A DNA stretch of 64,000 nt. It comes from Lentilactobacillus fungorum. Lineage in GTDB: Bacteria; Bacillota; Bacilli; Lactobacillales; Lactobacillaceae. The stretch is from positions 124,001 through 188,000 of the forward strand of contig NZ_BNJR01000012.1 of NCBI RefSeq assembly GCF_016860605.1, read 5' to 3'. The position numbers and the translations under genes are program-made. Positions 1 through 7,656 of the stretch are shown here, piece after piece (position 1 is the first letter of the stretch; each line of letters starts with the position of its first letter). The notes below the pieces were generated by a model. That model was not told the DNA's origin. It worked only from the letters and a program-made list of their open reading frames with translations, and did not search any database.

Positions 1-748
1 CGGTTGTCAAAACATCCCATAAATAGTATGTCGAATTGGCTTCATATGATGACACCAGTGCGTAACCTTGCCCAATTAAATCCATCATCGGATAGCGGCG
101 CAGTGATGCCCAATGCTGTTGGACATCGGCGTTTAGCGGCACTTGGTTAGTACTTTCTAAGCCAACCATTTGGATATCGATATCGGCATCCCAAACAGTT
201 TTGACCGCTTCAGGATCCCAGTAGGCATTCCACTCAGCAGACCCATCGTGCTTTGGTTCAAGCACATTGCCTTCGGTTCGCATAGTTCCGCCCATCCAGT
301 ATAGCCGCTCAATTTGATCGGTAATTGTTGGATCAGCTTCGAGTGCGCGTGCCAAATCGGTTAATGGCCCAGTCATCACCAAATCAGTCTTACCATCGGC
401 TGCTTTGAGCTTTTCAATCATATCTAAGTGAGCCGGTTTATCGGCAAGTGGCACCTCAACTGGTCCATGCTCATTAAGTAATGGAAAAGCGTCAAAAGAA
501 AACGAACTTAATCGCCACTCCTTTGGAAATTGGTGAACTGCTCGCGAATTTGATGCAGCAACCGAAACTTTAGCACCCCGACCAAAGCGAGCGATAATCT
601 TTTGTGAAGCTGGTACTGAACCTTCAATGAATCCATCGGCATCAATTACCGAAACCCCAGTTAAGTGAACTTCTGGCATCTGTAATAGTAAAAGTAGCGA
701 GACCAGATCATCCACGTTACCATCGTGATTAAAATAAACATTTTTCAA
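1..748 (-). CDS. Nucleoside hydrolase (IUNH family), 3' end outside window
   Basis: Likely cleaves the N-glycosidic bond of ribonucleosides to free base and ribose in the cytoplasm (nucleoside salvage). The frame opens with TTG, preceded at 8 nt by AGGAGG. The first residues read KNVYFNHDGNVDDLVSL, matching the N-terminal Asp-rich calcium and ribose binding motif of the family (usually DPGxDD; here the first half is HDGNVDD). Further in, VMTGPLTDLARALE and WNAYWDPEAVKTVW are typical IUNH segments. About 249 codons are visible of the usual 300-330, so the C-terminus lies beyond position 1. The HDGN variant of the metal motif is slightly unusual, so substrate preference cannot be assigned. No partner gene is visible upstream; the 5' gap holds a palindromic repeat. 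Confidence 0.85.
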   Translation of the reverse strand, partial: MKNVYFNHDGNVDDLVSLLLLLQMPEVHLTGVSVIDADGFIEGSVPASQKIIARFGRGAKVSVAASNSRAVHQFPKEWRLSSFSFDAFPLLNEHGPVEVPLADKPAHLDMIEKLKAADGKTDLVMTGPLTDLARALEADPTITDQIERLYWMGGTMRTEGNVLEPKHDGSAEWNAYWDPEAVKTVWDADIDIQMVGLESTNQVPLNADVQQHWASLRRYPMMDLIGQGYALVSSYEANSTYYLWDVLTT

Positions 749-772
749 GGTAGTATCCTCCTATGATTAAAA

Positions 773-938
773 GTGAGCGAAGCCAGGCGCTTAGAAAGCG
801 GAGCGTAAGTCTCCTCTAACATAAATTCCCGGGCTTGGAATTTGTGTTAGAGGTGCTTACGTGTAGCTTTCTGCCTGGCGTAGCTGTCCTACCAGGCGCT
901 TAGAAAGCGACAGATAGGCTAGGCGTTTCACAACCGTC
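773..938. repeat. Dispersed palindromic repeat, copy R1
   Basis: Imperfect palindrome of about 120 bp centred near 830. The inner arms pair CCTCTAACATAAATTCC with GGAATTTGTGTTAGAGG around a CGGGCTT loop. The outer arms carry GCCAGGCG / GCCTGGCG, AGAAAGC / GCTTTCT and GCGTAAG / CTTACG. A tail (891-938) contains GGCTAGGCGTTTCAC, which recurs in inverted form in copies R3 and R5. Other copies lie at 3461-3566, 5889-6041, 7362-7481, 7485-7636 and 22985-23370. It has no coding capacity of its own and fills the gap between divergent genes. Confidence 0.8.
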
Positions 939-1091
939 AAAACAAACCTTTCGCCCAGCATCATTATCCTATCCTTAATCATACCGGAATCCATAGTTAA
1001 CGTCCATAATGGATAATAGCTCTAAGTTAAATTTTGTGGTATTATCGAATCGAAATATAACAGTTGTATTATCTTAAGGGGTGAGAACGAA

Positions 1092-2480
1092 TTGGATACT
1101 CAACATCGTCAGTCTTTAATTAAAGTTGTGAACCACGCAAACATTGATGCACTTCGTAGGTTGATTATTAAGCGAGCAGAATACGACCCCAGTTTTCTCC
1201 AAGACGTTACCGCCCAATTTGGTGAATTAGATACCCAGACTGAACTTGCCGCTACGAAAAAGACCCTTCAAGAGATTATCAAGATTAACAAGCACCACGG
1301 GATTTTGGACGACGTCGGCTGCGATAATGTCTGCGAAGCATTAGACGATATGGTCGACAATTATATGCGCCGACTGGAGCAAGGCTATGTCAGCCACGCA
1401 ATGGATGGCCTTTTGCTGGTGATTGCGGTAGCTGGCAGACTCTTTAACACTGCTGATAGTAGTGTTGGTCCACTAACGGCAACGTTTAATAACGCCCTGG
1501 ATGCTATTCGCCGGCTCAGCTTAAAGGCTAGTAAACACCAACTGAGCGATGATCAAAAAAATGAGCTAATCAAAAAAATTGTCAGTGTCTTTCGTCTGAA
1601 ACGTTTTGATGATTGGCCGGCAAACCGGTATCACCTCATTCTTGTGAGTTTGCCACTCATTACGAGTAAAACTATCCGAATTGTTAAAAACGCCTCAACT
1701 GCCGTCACCAACCGCGCTGAGGAAGGTTATGACCAAACACAGTCAAGAACCTATGACAAAATTTTAAATGCCAATTTACTTTACTACATGGGCAAAAAGG
1801 ATCAGGCTAAACGTTACTTGGATCGCTATATGAACTCGCCAGAGATTCGCGAACAGCGGATCCGCCTTGCTCTGCATGATAAGGAGTTTAAGATGGCCGA
1901 AAGGTTGTGCCTAGACGCCTCCCAGCAAGACCCCGGCTGGCGACGCATCTGGGAGCAGTACCTTATCAAAATTTACAATGGCACCGACCAGCGGCAAAAA
2001 CAGGAGGAAATTTTGAAACGTGAGCTATTCAGGGGTACCCTGTCCGCCTATGAACCGCTCAAACAACTCATCCAAGAAGACGGTTTTTGGGATGTTGAAG
2101 GGCCCAAATTAATTGCCCAAGTTGAAAAGACACTGCCACCAGTCGATTACGCTGAAATATTAGCTGAAGAGCACAAATATGCTGAATTGCTACAAGTGGT
2201 TAGGCACAACCCAAAGATTGTCACTACCTATGGCAAAACGCTATATGCCCGTTTTCCAAAACAAATTGATACGTTGTACTATCACCAAATTATTTTAAAT
2301 AACCACGCTGTAAGTCGAAAGGCCGACCAGCGGCTTGCTCACCAAATCCAAGACTATGCCGCTTATGGAAAAAAGCAACTTGCCATTGCTTGGATCGATC
2401 AGCTTCTTGCCGCCCATCCTAAACGAGCTGCCTTAGCGGAAGCTTTAACCCCGTTAGAAATGGCTTTGAAGCATCAATGA
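1092..2480 (+). CDS. Uncharacterised 462-aa helical-repeat protein
   Basis: I do not recognise this family. The start is TTG, preceded by AAGGGGTGAG. The protein is soluble, with no signal peptide or membrane segment, and looks almost wholly alpha-helical. The second half (residues about 220-460) has a TPR/HAT-like texture: NANLLYYMGKKDQAKRYLDRY, then successive segments rich in A/L/Y pairs such as PVDYAEILAEEHKYAELLQVV. Such solenoids usually act as protein-protein scaffolds. Residues 85-130 contain a conserved-looking DNVCEALDDMVDNYM stretch. Immediately downstream is a small ORF that could be coupled. Function unknown; a scaffold role is only an inference from the repeat texture. Confidence 0.75.
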   Translation: MDTQHRQSLIKVVNHANIDALRRLIIKRAEYDPSFLQDVTAQFGELDTQTELAATKKTLQEIIKINKHHGILDDVGCDNVCEALDDMVDNYMRRLEQGYVSHAMDGLLLVIAVAGRLFNTADSSVGPLTATFNNALDAIRRLSLKASKHQLSDDQKNELIKKIVSVFRLKRFDDWPANRYHLILVSLPLITSKTIRIVKNASTAVTNRAEEGYDQTQSRTYDKILNANLLYYMGKKDQAKRYLDRYMNSPEIREQRIRLALHDKEFKMAERLCLDASQQDPGWRRIWEQYLIKIYNGTDQRQKQEEILKRELFRGTLSAYEPLKQLIQEDGFWDVEGPKLIAQVEKTLPPVDYAEILAEEHKYAELLQVVRHNPKIVTTYGKTLYARFPKQIDTLYYHQIILNNHAVSRKADQRLAHQIQDYAAYGKKQLAIAWIDQLLAAHPKRAALAEALTPLEMALKHQ

Positions 2481-2483
2481 TAA

Positions 2484-2681
2484 ATGGCGGCCAGCGGCAC
2501 ACTCATTTATTCAGTTCCTACAAAAACCCGTTTGCCGATACAAAAAACAAGCCTCATCGACGAAATGGCTTTGATAAAGTTTGCCAGTGAGTCGTCGACA
2601 AGAGCTTGCCAAGTGACCGTTCCTAATTTGGGTTCAGTTGAGAACCAGTTATTATTTTGGTTAGACGCTCTTAATAATTAA
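2484..2681 (+). CDS. Possible small ORF, 65 aa
   Basis: The ATG lies just after the stop of the 462-aa gene, within a TGATAA/ATG cluster that would allow translational coupling; there is no separate strong ribosome site. The peptide has no recognisable domain and ends by overlapping the tail of the convergent flavodoxin gene by 4 nt. It could be a real small protein, or the decayed C-terminus of a longer ancestor. Kept at low confidence because nothing but an open frame supports it. Confidence 0.3.
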   Translation: MAASGTLIYSVPTKTRLPIQKTSLIDEMALIKFASESSTRACQVTVPNLGSVENQLLFWLDALNN

Positions 2682-3439
2682 CGGCGCCGATGTTTGACCA
2701 CGGTGAAGAAATGCAGGATGCAAGCTAATAAGACATAAAAAATCAAAACAAACGAAACATACCGCAGCCAAAATGCTTGAGCAGGAACCAACTTAAAGCC
2801 CAACTGAATCCCCATGGTGAGCAGGGCCATGAACGCAATCATAAAAAATAATTCAATATACCGTTTCAATGTATTGTCATCTCGCTTTTTCACAGAATTC
2901 AGACGTTGACCCCACTTTAGGCACGTCTGTTTTTTATTTTCCGGCAGTTCGACAAGCCCCCAGGTATTTGTGAGGACCAGTTCATGGAGTTTGATGACTC
3001 CAGCTGCAGTCATCACTTTATCAATGGTTCGAAAGCTTTGGTCGGTTACCCCCGTCACCCAATTTTCAAAGGTACCGGTGTAACAATCGGTAATGCTTAA
3101 ATAATGTTTGTTTTTGAATCGATCTGGATGAGTCCCCCCAGTATGATCAAAGCGAACCAGGCGCTGGCGCATACAGTCAAAAAAGTCTTTCATTTGACCA
3201 GCCAAGCCACCCCAATAAGTTGGGGCAGCAATCACCCAAACGTCACTTTCAAGCATCTTTTGTTCCAATTCATCTAACACCGGATCCTTTTGATCACCTC
3301 GATCCGGCTTGAACGGATAATCTTCTAAATAAATCGTTTCAGCTTCATTTGGCTTTTGAACGCCAGCCATCACGGCAGCAAGCATTTTTGCTGTCACCCC
3401 ATCATTTCGATGAGCCCCCAAGATCCCAAGTATTTTCAA
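2678..3439 (-). CDS. NAD(P)H-dependent flavodoxin-fold reductase with C-terminal membrane tail
   Basis: The N-terminus LKILGILGAHRNDGVTAKML is a classic FMN-reductase/flavodoxin-like beta1-loop-alpha1 (phosphate-binding GSxRxxS equivalent). APTYWGGLAGQMKDFFDC at residues about 75-92 is the second flavin-contact motif (PxYxxxxxxxxKxFxD). Residues about 195-250 add two hydrophobic helices (IELFFMIAFMALLTMGIQLGF and VSFVLIFYVLLACILHFF) followed by KHRRR, so the enzyme should sit on the inner membrane face. I place the start at the TTG at 3439, 7 nt after AAGGGGGA. The open frame continues 16 codons upstream to an ATG at 3487, but that stretch lies inside a palindromic repeat. It probably reduces quinones or azo or nitro compounds; the substrate is unknown. 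Confidence 0.8.
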   Translation of the reverse strand: MKILGILGAHRNDGVTAKMLAAVMAGVQKPNEAETIYLEDYPFKPDRGDQKDPVLDELEQKMLESDVWVIAAPTYWGGLAGQMKDFFDCMRQRLVRFDHTGGTHPDRFKNKHYLSITDCYTGTFENWVTGVTDQSFRTIDKVMTAAGVIKLHELVLTNTWGLVELPENKKQTCLKWGQRLNSVKKRDDNTLKRYIELFFMIAFMALLTMGIQLGFKLVPAQAFWLRYVSFVLIFYVLLACILHFFTVVKHRRR

Positions 3440-3460
3440 TAGATAATCCCCCTTAAAATA

Positions 3461-3566
3461 GTGAGCAAAGCAATTAGGAACTGGCATATAACTTTCTTCA
3501 ACCCAAAATTTCCGAGTTAGAATTTTTGGCTGAGGTGCTTACGCGCAGTTTTCTGCTTTGTGCACT
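3461..3566. repeat. Dispersed palindromic repeat, degenerate copy R2
   Basis: Decayed member of the repeat family: GTGAGCAAAGC at the left end, GAGGTGCTTACGCGCAGTTTTCTGCTTTG at the right, and a degraded AAATTTCCGAGTTAGAATTTT core. It touches the mntH stop codon and sits just ahead of the flavodoxin start. Its left arm adds 16 spurious codons to the flavodoxin open frame. Confidence 0.6.
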
Positions 3567-4890
3567 AAAATGACACAACAATAAACTGCAAATTCAAAAC
3601 TGTAATAATTGCTGTTAACAGATAACCAATCACGGTTGTCGTCCAGTTGTTGGCATGCTTTTTCATTAAATCAGGGCTACTTGTCAAAGCAATCATCGGA
3701 AATAAAGTGAACGGCAGCGCAATCGACAACGCGATTTGTGCAAAGACAATCATATTTTCAAACGTCTGATCGTTAAAGCCAACAATAAACCCAATCATCA
3801 AGATTGGAATCAGGGTCACAAACCGGGTTAGCAGCCGTCGTTCCCACAATGGCAATCGAATATGTAGATAGCCTTCCATCACAATCTGCCCAGCCAGTGT
3901 GCTGGTAATCGATGAAATCAGCCCCGTAATCAACAGCGCAAAAGCAAACAAAGTGCTCATTAGTGAGCTTGCTAAATTGCCAACCACCGTAGAACTTTGT
4001 AAGCCGTTATACACGTCTTGAAAGGCCGAAAAATTCGTATGTTGATTAAAAAATAGGGTGCCACCGAGAATCAATAGCAACGCATTGATTAAAAATGCCG
4101 CCACCAGATGAACGTTTGAGTCCCAATTACCAAAGCGCAAAGCCTCATTCACTTGTCTAGGATCATGATAATCGTAACGCCGACTTTGTGCCAGTGATGA
4201 ATGCAAATAAACGTTGTGTGGCATAATCGTCGCCCCGATAATTCCCAAGCTCATCACTAACTTACCATGATTGGTAATAATTGAAGGCGTTGGTAAAAGC
4301 CCTTTACAGATTTTTAAGATTGGCGGGTTAGCTCGAAAGACCTCCATGCCAAAAATAACGCCGACTGCCAGAATAGCAGCTAAAACAATAAACTCAATCC
4401 GGCGAATACCAAATCTCAGGAATAATAGCACTATCAAAACGTCAAGAATCGTGAGAAAAATGCCAAATGCAAGTGGCAGTCCGAACAACAGGTTAAGGGC
4501 AATTGAGGTCCCCACCACACCGGTCATATCCGTCGCCATCATGGCCAGCTCATTAATCAGCCACAGCCCATAACGAACTGGCCGTGACACCCTTTCGGCA
4601 ATTGCTTGAGCCAAATCAAGGCGTGATACCACTCCCAATTTAATCGCTAGGCGCTGCATAAACATAGCAACTAGAATTGAAATCAACAAAACAGACAACA
4701 ATTCATAGCGATACTGGCTGCCGCCCGCTAAAGAAGTTAACCAATTGCCAGGATCCATATAGCCAACCGCAACCAAGGCACCCGGGCCGCTGTAAGCCAG
4801 GAACTTTTGGAGAAATGAGGTTTCATAAACACTGGGGACCTTGACGCTGCGGTTAATTTCATCAAGGCTCTTATTTTGCTGGTCGCTCAT
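3565..4890 (-). CDS. mntH: Nramp-family Mn2+/divalent metal transporter
   Basis: Proton-coupled divalent metal importer of the cytoplasmic membrane with about 11 transmembrane segments (441 aa). The TM1 metal-binding DPGNW motif is at residues 46-50 and the TM6 MPHNVYLHS motif lies near residue 218. The ATG at 4890 overlaps the hemH stop as ATGA and has a GGGGGG ribosome site 7 nt upstream; an in-frame ATG two codons earlier is too close to that site. In TM3 the segment reads MATDMTGVVGTSIAL, where family members commonly carry Glu before VxGT (ATDLAEVIG); here it is Gly. This may mark a paralogue with altered proton or metal coupling. Co-transcription with hemH is strongly suggested by the overlap. 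Confidence 0.93.
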   Translation of the reverse strand: MSDQQNKSLDEINRSVKVPSVYETSFLQKFLAYSGPGALVAVGYMDPGNWLTSLAGGSQYRYELLSVLLISILVAMFMQRLAIKLGVVSRLDLAQAIAERVSRPVRYGLWLINELAMMATDMTGVVGTSIALNLLFGLPLAFGIFLTILDVLIVLLFLRFGIRRIEFIVLAAILAVGVIFGMEVFRANPPILKICKGLLPTPSIITNHGKLVMSLGIIGATIMPHNVYLHSSLAQSRRYDYHDPRQVNEALRFGNWDSNVHLVAAFLINALLLILGGTLFFNQHTNFSAFQDVYNGLQSSTVVGNLASSLMSTLFAFALLITGLISSITSTLAGQIVMEGYLHIRLPLWERRLLTRFVTLIPILMIGFIVGFNDQTFENMIVFAQIALSIALPFTLFPMIALTSSPDLMKKHANNWTTTVIGYLLTAIITVLNLQFIVVSF

Positions 4891-5849
4891 CTGCATGCCC
4901 CCCAGTTAACTGCTAATTTTTGCCGGCTCAACTCAGCAATAAATTCACAAAAATCATCGCTAGCATTCATTGGCGGCACGGCATCAAAGACCTTGCCGCC
5001 GCTGGAGCGAAAGGTCTGGTAATTTTGGACGTCATTTTCTTCAAGGGTCTCCAAACAATCTTCCACAAAGGAAGGTGTGACGATGAGCACATTTCGTTTA
5101 CCCATTGCTGCTAATTCCATTAAAGTGTTTTTTAAATAAGGCTTTAACCACGGCATTGGACCAAACTTAGATTGAAAAACGGTCATAATTTTATTTCTGG
5201 GAACTTGTTGGAGATACTTTGCGGTCGCCTCGGTAGTTGCTTTACATTCTTTTTCATAAGGATCACCGTTATGAATCATCGACATTGGAATCCCATGATA
5301 GCTGAAAATAACCGCATCATAATCACCCTTTACATAGCATTCATCAACTTGGCGCGCCAATAGTTTTTGATAAGTTGGCTGATCATAAAAGTTCTTAATA
5401 ATCCGCGCTGGCACACCAGTCACCTTAACCTTTTCAATAATTGTATCGTGCGTACTTTGCGTATAGTTGGGAAATAGTGGCAAGACTAAAATCTGTCGAT
5501 CACCCTTTTGATGCATCGATTTAAGCTTTTCGGCAATCGTTGGGCCACCATAGTTCATCGCATATTGGACATCCCAAGTGGTTAAACGTTGTTGAACTTT
5601 TTGTGTCATCATTTTTGTATAAACCGTCAGAGGCGAGCCAGCTTGTGTCCACATGTGCTGATAAAACGTGGCTGACCGCCATGTCCGCATCGGCAAAATA
5701 ATCCCCCGCAGTAATGGCTGCCAAAACCATTTAGGTAAGGTGACAACGTTTTGATCACTCAAAAATTCCTTCAAATATGCCTTCACATCTTTTGGCCGTG
5801 GAGATGCCGGTGATCCCAGATTGACCAGTAATAATCCGTTTTGCGACAT
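4887..5849 (-). CDS. hemH: Ferrochelatase (coproporphyrin ferrochelatase type)
   Basis: Inserts Fe2+ into a porphyrin; in Gram-positive bacteria the substrate is usually coproporphyrin III. At 320 aa it has normal length. Family signatures: LLLVNLGSP at the N-terminus, VLPLFPNYTQSTHDT (122-136), SYHGIP with the metal-handling His at about 185, FQSKFGPMPWLKPYL, and PSFVEDCLETLEE with the catalytic Glu at about 263. The gene is first in an overlapping pair with mntH. Lactobacilli generally lack the rest of haem synthesis and no other hem gene is present here, so a scavenged porphyrin, or removal of excess metal or porphyrin, is plausible (inference). The 5' gap is filled by repeat R3. Confidence 0.95.
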   Translation of the reverse strand: MSQNGLLLVNLGSPASPRPKDVKAYLKEFLSDQNVVTLPKWFWQPLLRGIILPMRTWRSATFYQHMWTQAGSPLTVYTKMMTQKVQQRLTTWDVQYAMNYGGPTIAEKLKSMHQKGDRQILVLPLFPNYTQSTHDTIIEKVKVTGVPARIIKNFYDQPTYQKLLARQVDECYVKGDYDAVIFSYHGIPMSMIHNGDPYEKECKATTEATAKYLQQVPRNKIMTVFQSKFGPMPWLKPYLKNTLMELAAMGKRNVLIVTPSFVEDCLETLEENDVQNYQTFRSSGGKVFDAVPPMNASDDFCEFIAELSRQKLAVNWGACR

Positions 5850-5888
5850 GCTAACCCCCCTTTTTTGTGGTTTGGCGTAAGTGCTTTT

Positions 5889-6041
5889 GTAGGACAGCTG
5901 TGCAAAGCAGAAACCTCCATGTAAGCACCTCAGCCAAAAATTCCAAGCCCGGGAATTTCCTGCAAAGGAGACTTACACTCCGACGGCCGTGAAACGCCTA
6001 GCCTACCTGGCGATCCCTAACCACTTTGCTCCGCTCACTTT
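5889..6041. repeat. Dispersed palindromic repeat, copy R3
   Basis: Near-complete copy: AGGACAGCTGTGCAAAGCAGAAAC, then GTAAGCACCTCAGCC, core AAAAATTCCAAGCCCGGGAATTT, then GGAGACTTACACTCC, then the GGCCGTGAAACGCCTAGCC segment and GCTCCGCTCAC at the end. It occupies most of the gap between hemH and the 109-aa gene. Confidence 0.8.
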
Positions 6042-6154
6042 ATTTTAAAGTTTTTAAGTTTGAAAAACAATTCGTTGGAAAACAATTTGACCTTAACAAT
6101 GAAATCGGTTCGCTTATTGAGTACAATAGACACTAGGAAGGACGTGATTAACCC

Positions 6155-6484
6155 GTGAACAATGCCAAAGAATACTTGGACTTCTTTAACCAAGAATACG
6201 AAGATCCAAGTAAGCACAGCAATTACAGCACGAATAGCAACTTCCGTTTTGATACCCGGGCTGATGCGCTTGAAATTAAAAATATGCTTCTTGAAAAAAG
6301 CCCCAGTGCCAAGCAATATCTGTTGAGCGTTGAGTACATTAATCCAAACCGCTCAATGCAGGTTGGCTGGTACATTACCGTTAGAAAATTGGCTGACCAA
6401 TCCAATCGCTCAACCGAACACCCTGATAAGGGTACCAAACCGGATAATGCTCAGCGTCCAACCGATCATCATTCTGATAAATGA
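6155..6484 (+). CDS. Small hydrophilic protein of unknown function
   Basis: 109 aa, GTG start with AGGAAGGA about 11 nt upstream, and a TACAAT -10-like hexamer at 6122-6127. Residues 1-80 look folded (KEYLDFFNQEYEDPS, RADALEIKNMLLEKSP, SMQVGWYITVRKL). The last 30 residues are a charged, Pro/His/Asp-rich disordered tail. There is no signal peptide. The stop (TGA at 6482-6484) overlaps an ATG of the following reductase frame, and the two are probably co-transcribed. Not recognised as any named family. Confidence 0.65.
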   Translation: MNNAKEYLDFFNQEYEDPSKHSNYSTNSNFRFDTRADALEIKNMLLEKSPSAKQYLLSVEYINPNRSMQVGWYITVRKLADQSNRSTEHPDKGTKPDNAQRPTDHHSDK

Positions 6485-6504
6485 ATTTACTGGAGGTCAT
6501 GTCT

Positions 6505-7350
6505 ATGTCTGCAAAAGTGCCTGAAATCACAATGAACGACGGCTTTAAAATGCCAGAAATCGAATTAGGAACTTACCAAATTCGCGGTGGCAATGGGCTG
6601 CAGCAAGTTCTCGCCGCTATTAACGATGGGTATCGCGGCCTTGATACCGCCACCAATTACGATAATGAAGGAATGGTTGGTGAAGCCATTCGCCGATCAG
6701 GATTGCCCAGAGCCGACTTCTTTGTCACTTCAAAGCTTCCAGGCAAATATCATCAATATCATGAAGCGACTAAAGCCATCCAAGAAAGTCTTTACCGGCT
6801 GGGATTAGACTATTTTGATCTTTACTTGATTCACTGGCCGCTGCCTAAACGTGATCATTATGTTGAAGCTTTTCAAGCAATGATCGATGCTCAAGAACGT
6901 GGCTTAATTCGTTCGGTCGGCGTTTCGAATTTTGAACCGGAACACTTGGACCGCTTGATTCATGAAACTGGCGTTACCCCGGCCGTCAACCAAATCGAAG
7001 TTCATCCCTACTGGAACAACGAGCGAATGCTTCAAGCTGATCAAAAGCGCGGCATTGTGACTGAAGCTTGGAGTCCATTAGGCCGAGGTAGTGCAGCTCT
7101 TAAAGAACCAATTATTCAAGAGTTAGCTGAAAAGTATCATAAAAATACCGGCCAAATCATTCTCCGCTGGCACAATCAGCGCGGTATTGTCCCGATTCCA
7201 AGATCAGCTAACTTAAATCATCAACACGACAACCTTAATATCTTCGATTTTAAATTGACCGCCGATGAAATTCAGTCAATCAACAGTTTGACCAAACCAG
7301 ATGGCCGAGTTGATGGTCAAGATCCTAATGAGTATGAGGAATTTGAATAG
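6505..7350 (+). CDS. Aldo/keto reductase
   Basis: NAD(P)H-dependent (alpha/beta)8-barrel reductase of about 281 aa. The catalytic tetrad is visible: Asp and Tyr in GLDTATNYDNE, Lys in VTSKLPG, His in LYLIHWP. SVGVSNF and the C-terminal cofactor-binding segment PIPRSANLNHQHDN are typical of the family (2,5-diketo-gluconate reductase/xylose reductase-like clade). The ATG at 6505 has TGGAGG 8 nt upstream; earlier in-frame ATGs at 6481 and 6499 have poor spacing. Likely detoxifies or interconverts carbonyls; the precise substrate cannot be read from sequence. Downstream lie two repeat copies. Confidence 0.9.
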   Translation: MSAKVPEITMNDGFKMPEIELGTYQIRGGNGLQQVLAAINDGYRGLDTATNYDNEGMVGEAIRRSGLPRADFFVTSKLPGKYHQYHEATKAIQESLYRLGLDYFDLYLIHWPLPKRDHYVEAFQAMIDAQERGLIRSVGVSNFEPEHLDRLIHETGVTPAVNQIEVHPYWNNERMLQADQKRGIVTEAWSPLGRGSAALKEPIIQELAEKYHKNTGQIILRWHNQRGIVPIPRSANLNHQHDNLNIFDFKLTADEIQSINSLTKPDGRVDGQDPNEYEEFE

Positions 7351-7361
7351 GGGATTAATCT

Positions 7362-7481
7362 TAGGACAGCTCCGCAAAGCAGAAACCTCCGTGTAAGCAC
7401 CTCAGCCAAAAATTCCAAGCCCGGGAATTTCTGGCTGAGGAGCCTTACACTCCGGTTTCTAGGCGCTTTGCTCCGCTCACT
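7362..7481. repeat. Dispersed palindromic repeat, copy R4
   Basis: Short clean copy with the strongest symmetry: AGGACAGCTCCGCAAAGCAGAAACC at one end and GGTTTCTAGGCGCTTTGCTCCGCTCAC at the other. The core reads CTCAGCCAAAAATTCC / GGGAATTTCTGGCTGAG around AAGCCC. Arranged head-to-tail with R5. Confidence 0.82.
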
Positions 7482-7484
7482 ATA

Positions 7485-7636
7485 GTAGGACAGCTGTGCC
7501 AGGCAGAAAGCTACACGTAAGCACCTCTAACAAAAATTCCAGAACCGGGAATTTCTGTTAGAGGAGACTTACGCTCCGACGGCCGTGAAACGCCTAGCCT
7601 ACTTGGCGCTTTCAAAACGCTTGGCTCCGCTCACTT
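7485..7636. repeat. Dispersed palindromic repeat, copy R5
   Basis: Full-length copy including the GGCCGTGAAACGCCTAGCC segment. Core arms are CCTCTAACAAAAATTCC and GGGAATTTCTGTTAGAGG. It follows R4 directly, so the gap between the aldo/keto reductase and the nitroreductase is entirely repeat. Its right end supplies a spurious 24-codon N-terminal extension to the nitroreductase frame. Confidence 0.82.
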
Positions 7637-7656
7637 TATATTTAGAGGCGATAATT

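Noticed and set aside
4271-4573. 100-codon open frame antisense to mntH
   Set aside because: Shadow of the transporter coding strand; no ribosome site and low-complexity composition.
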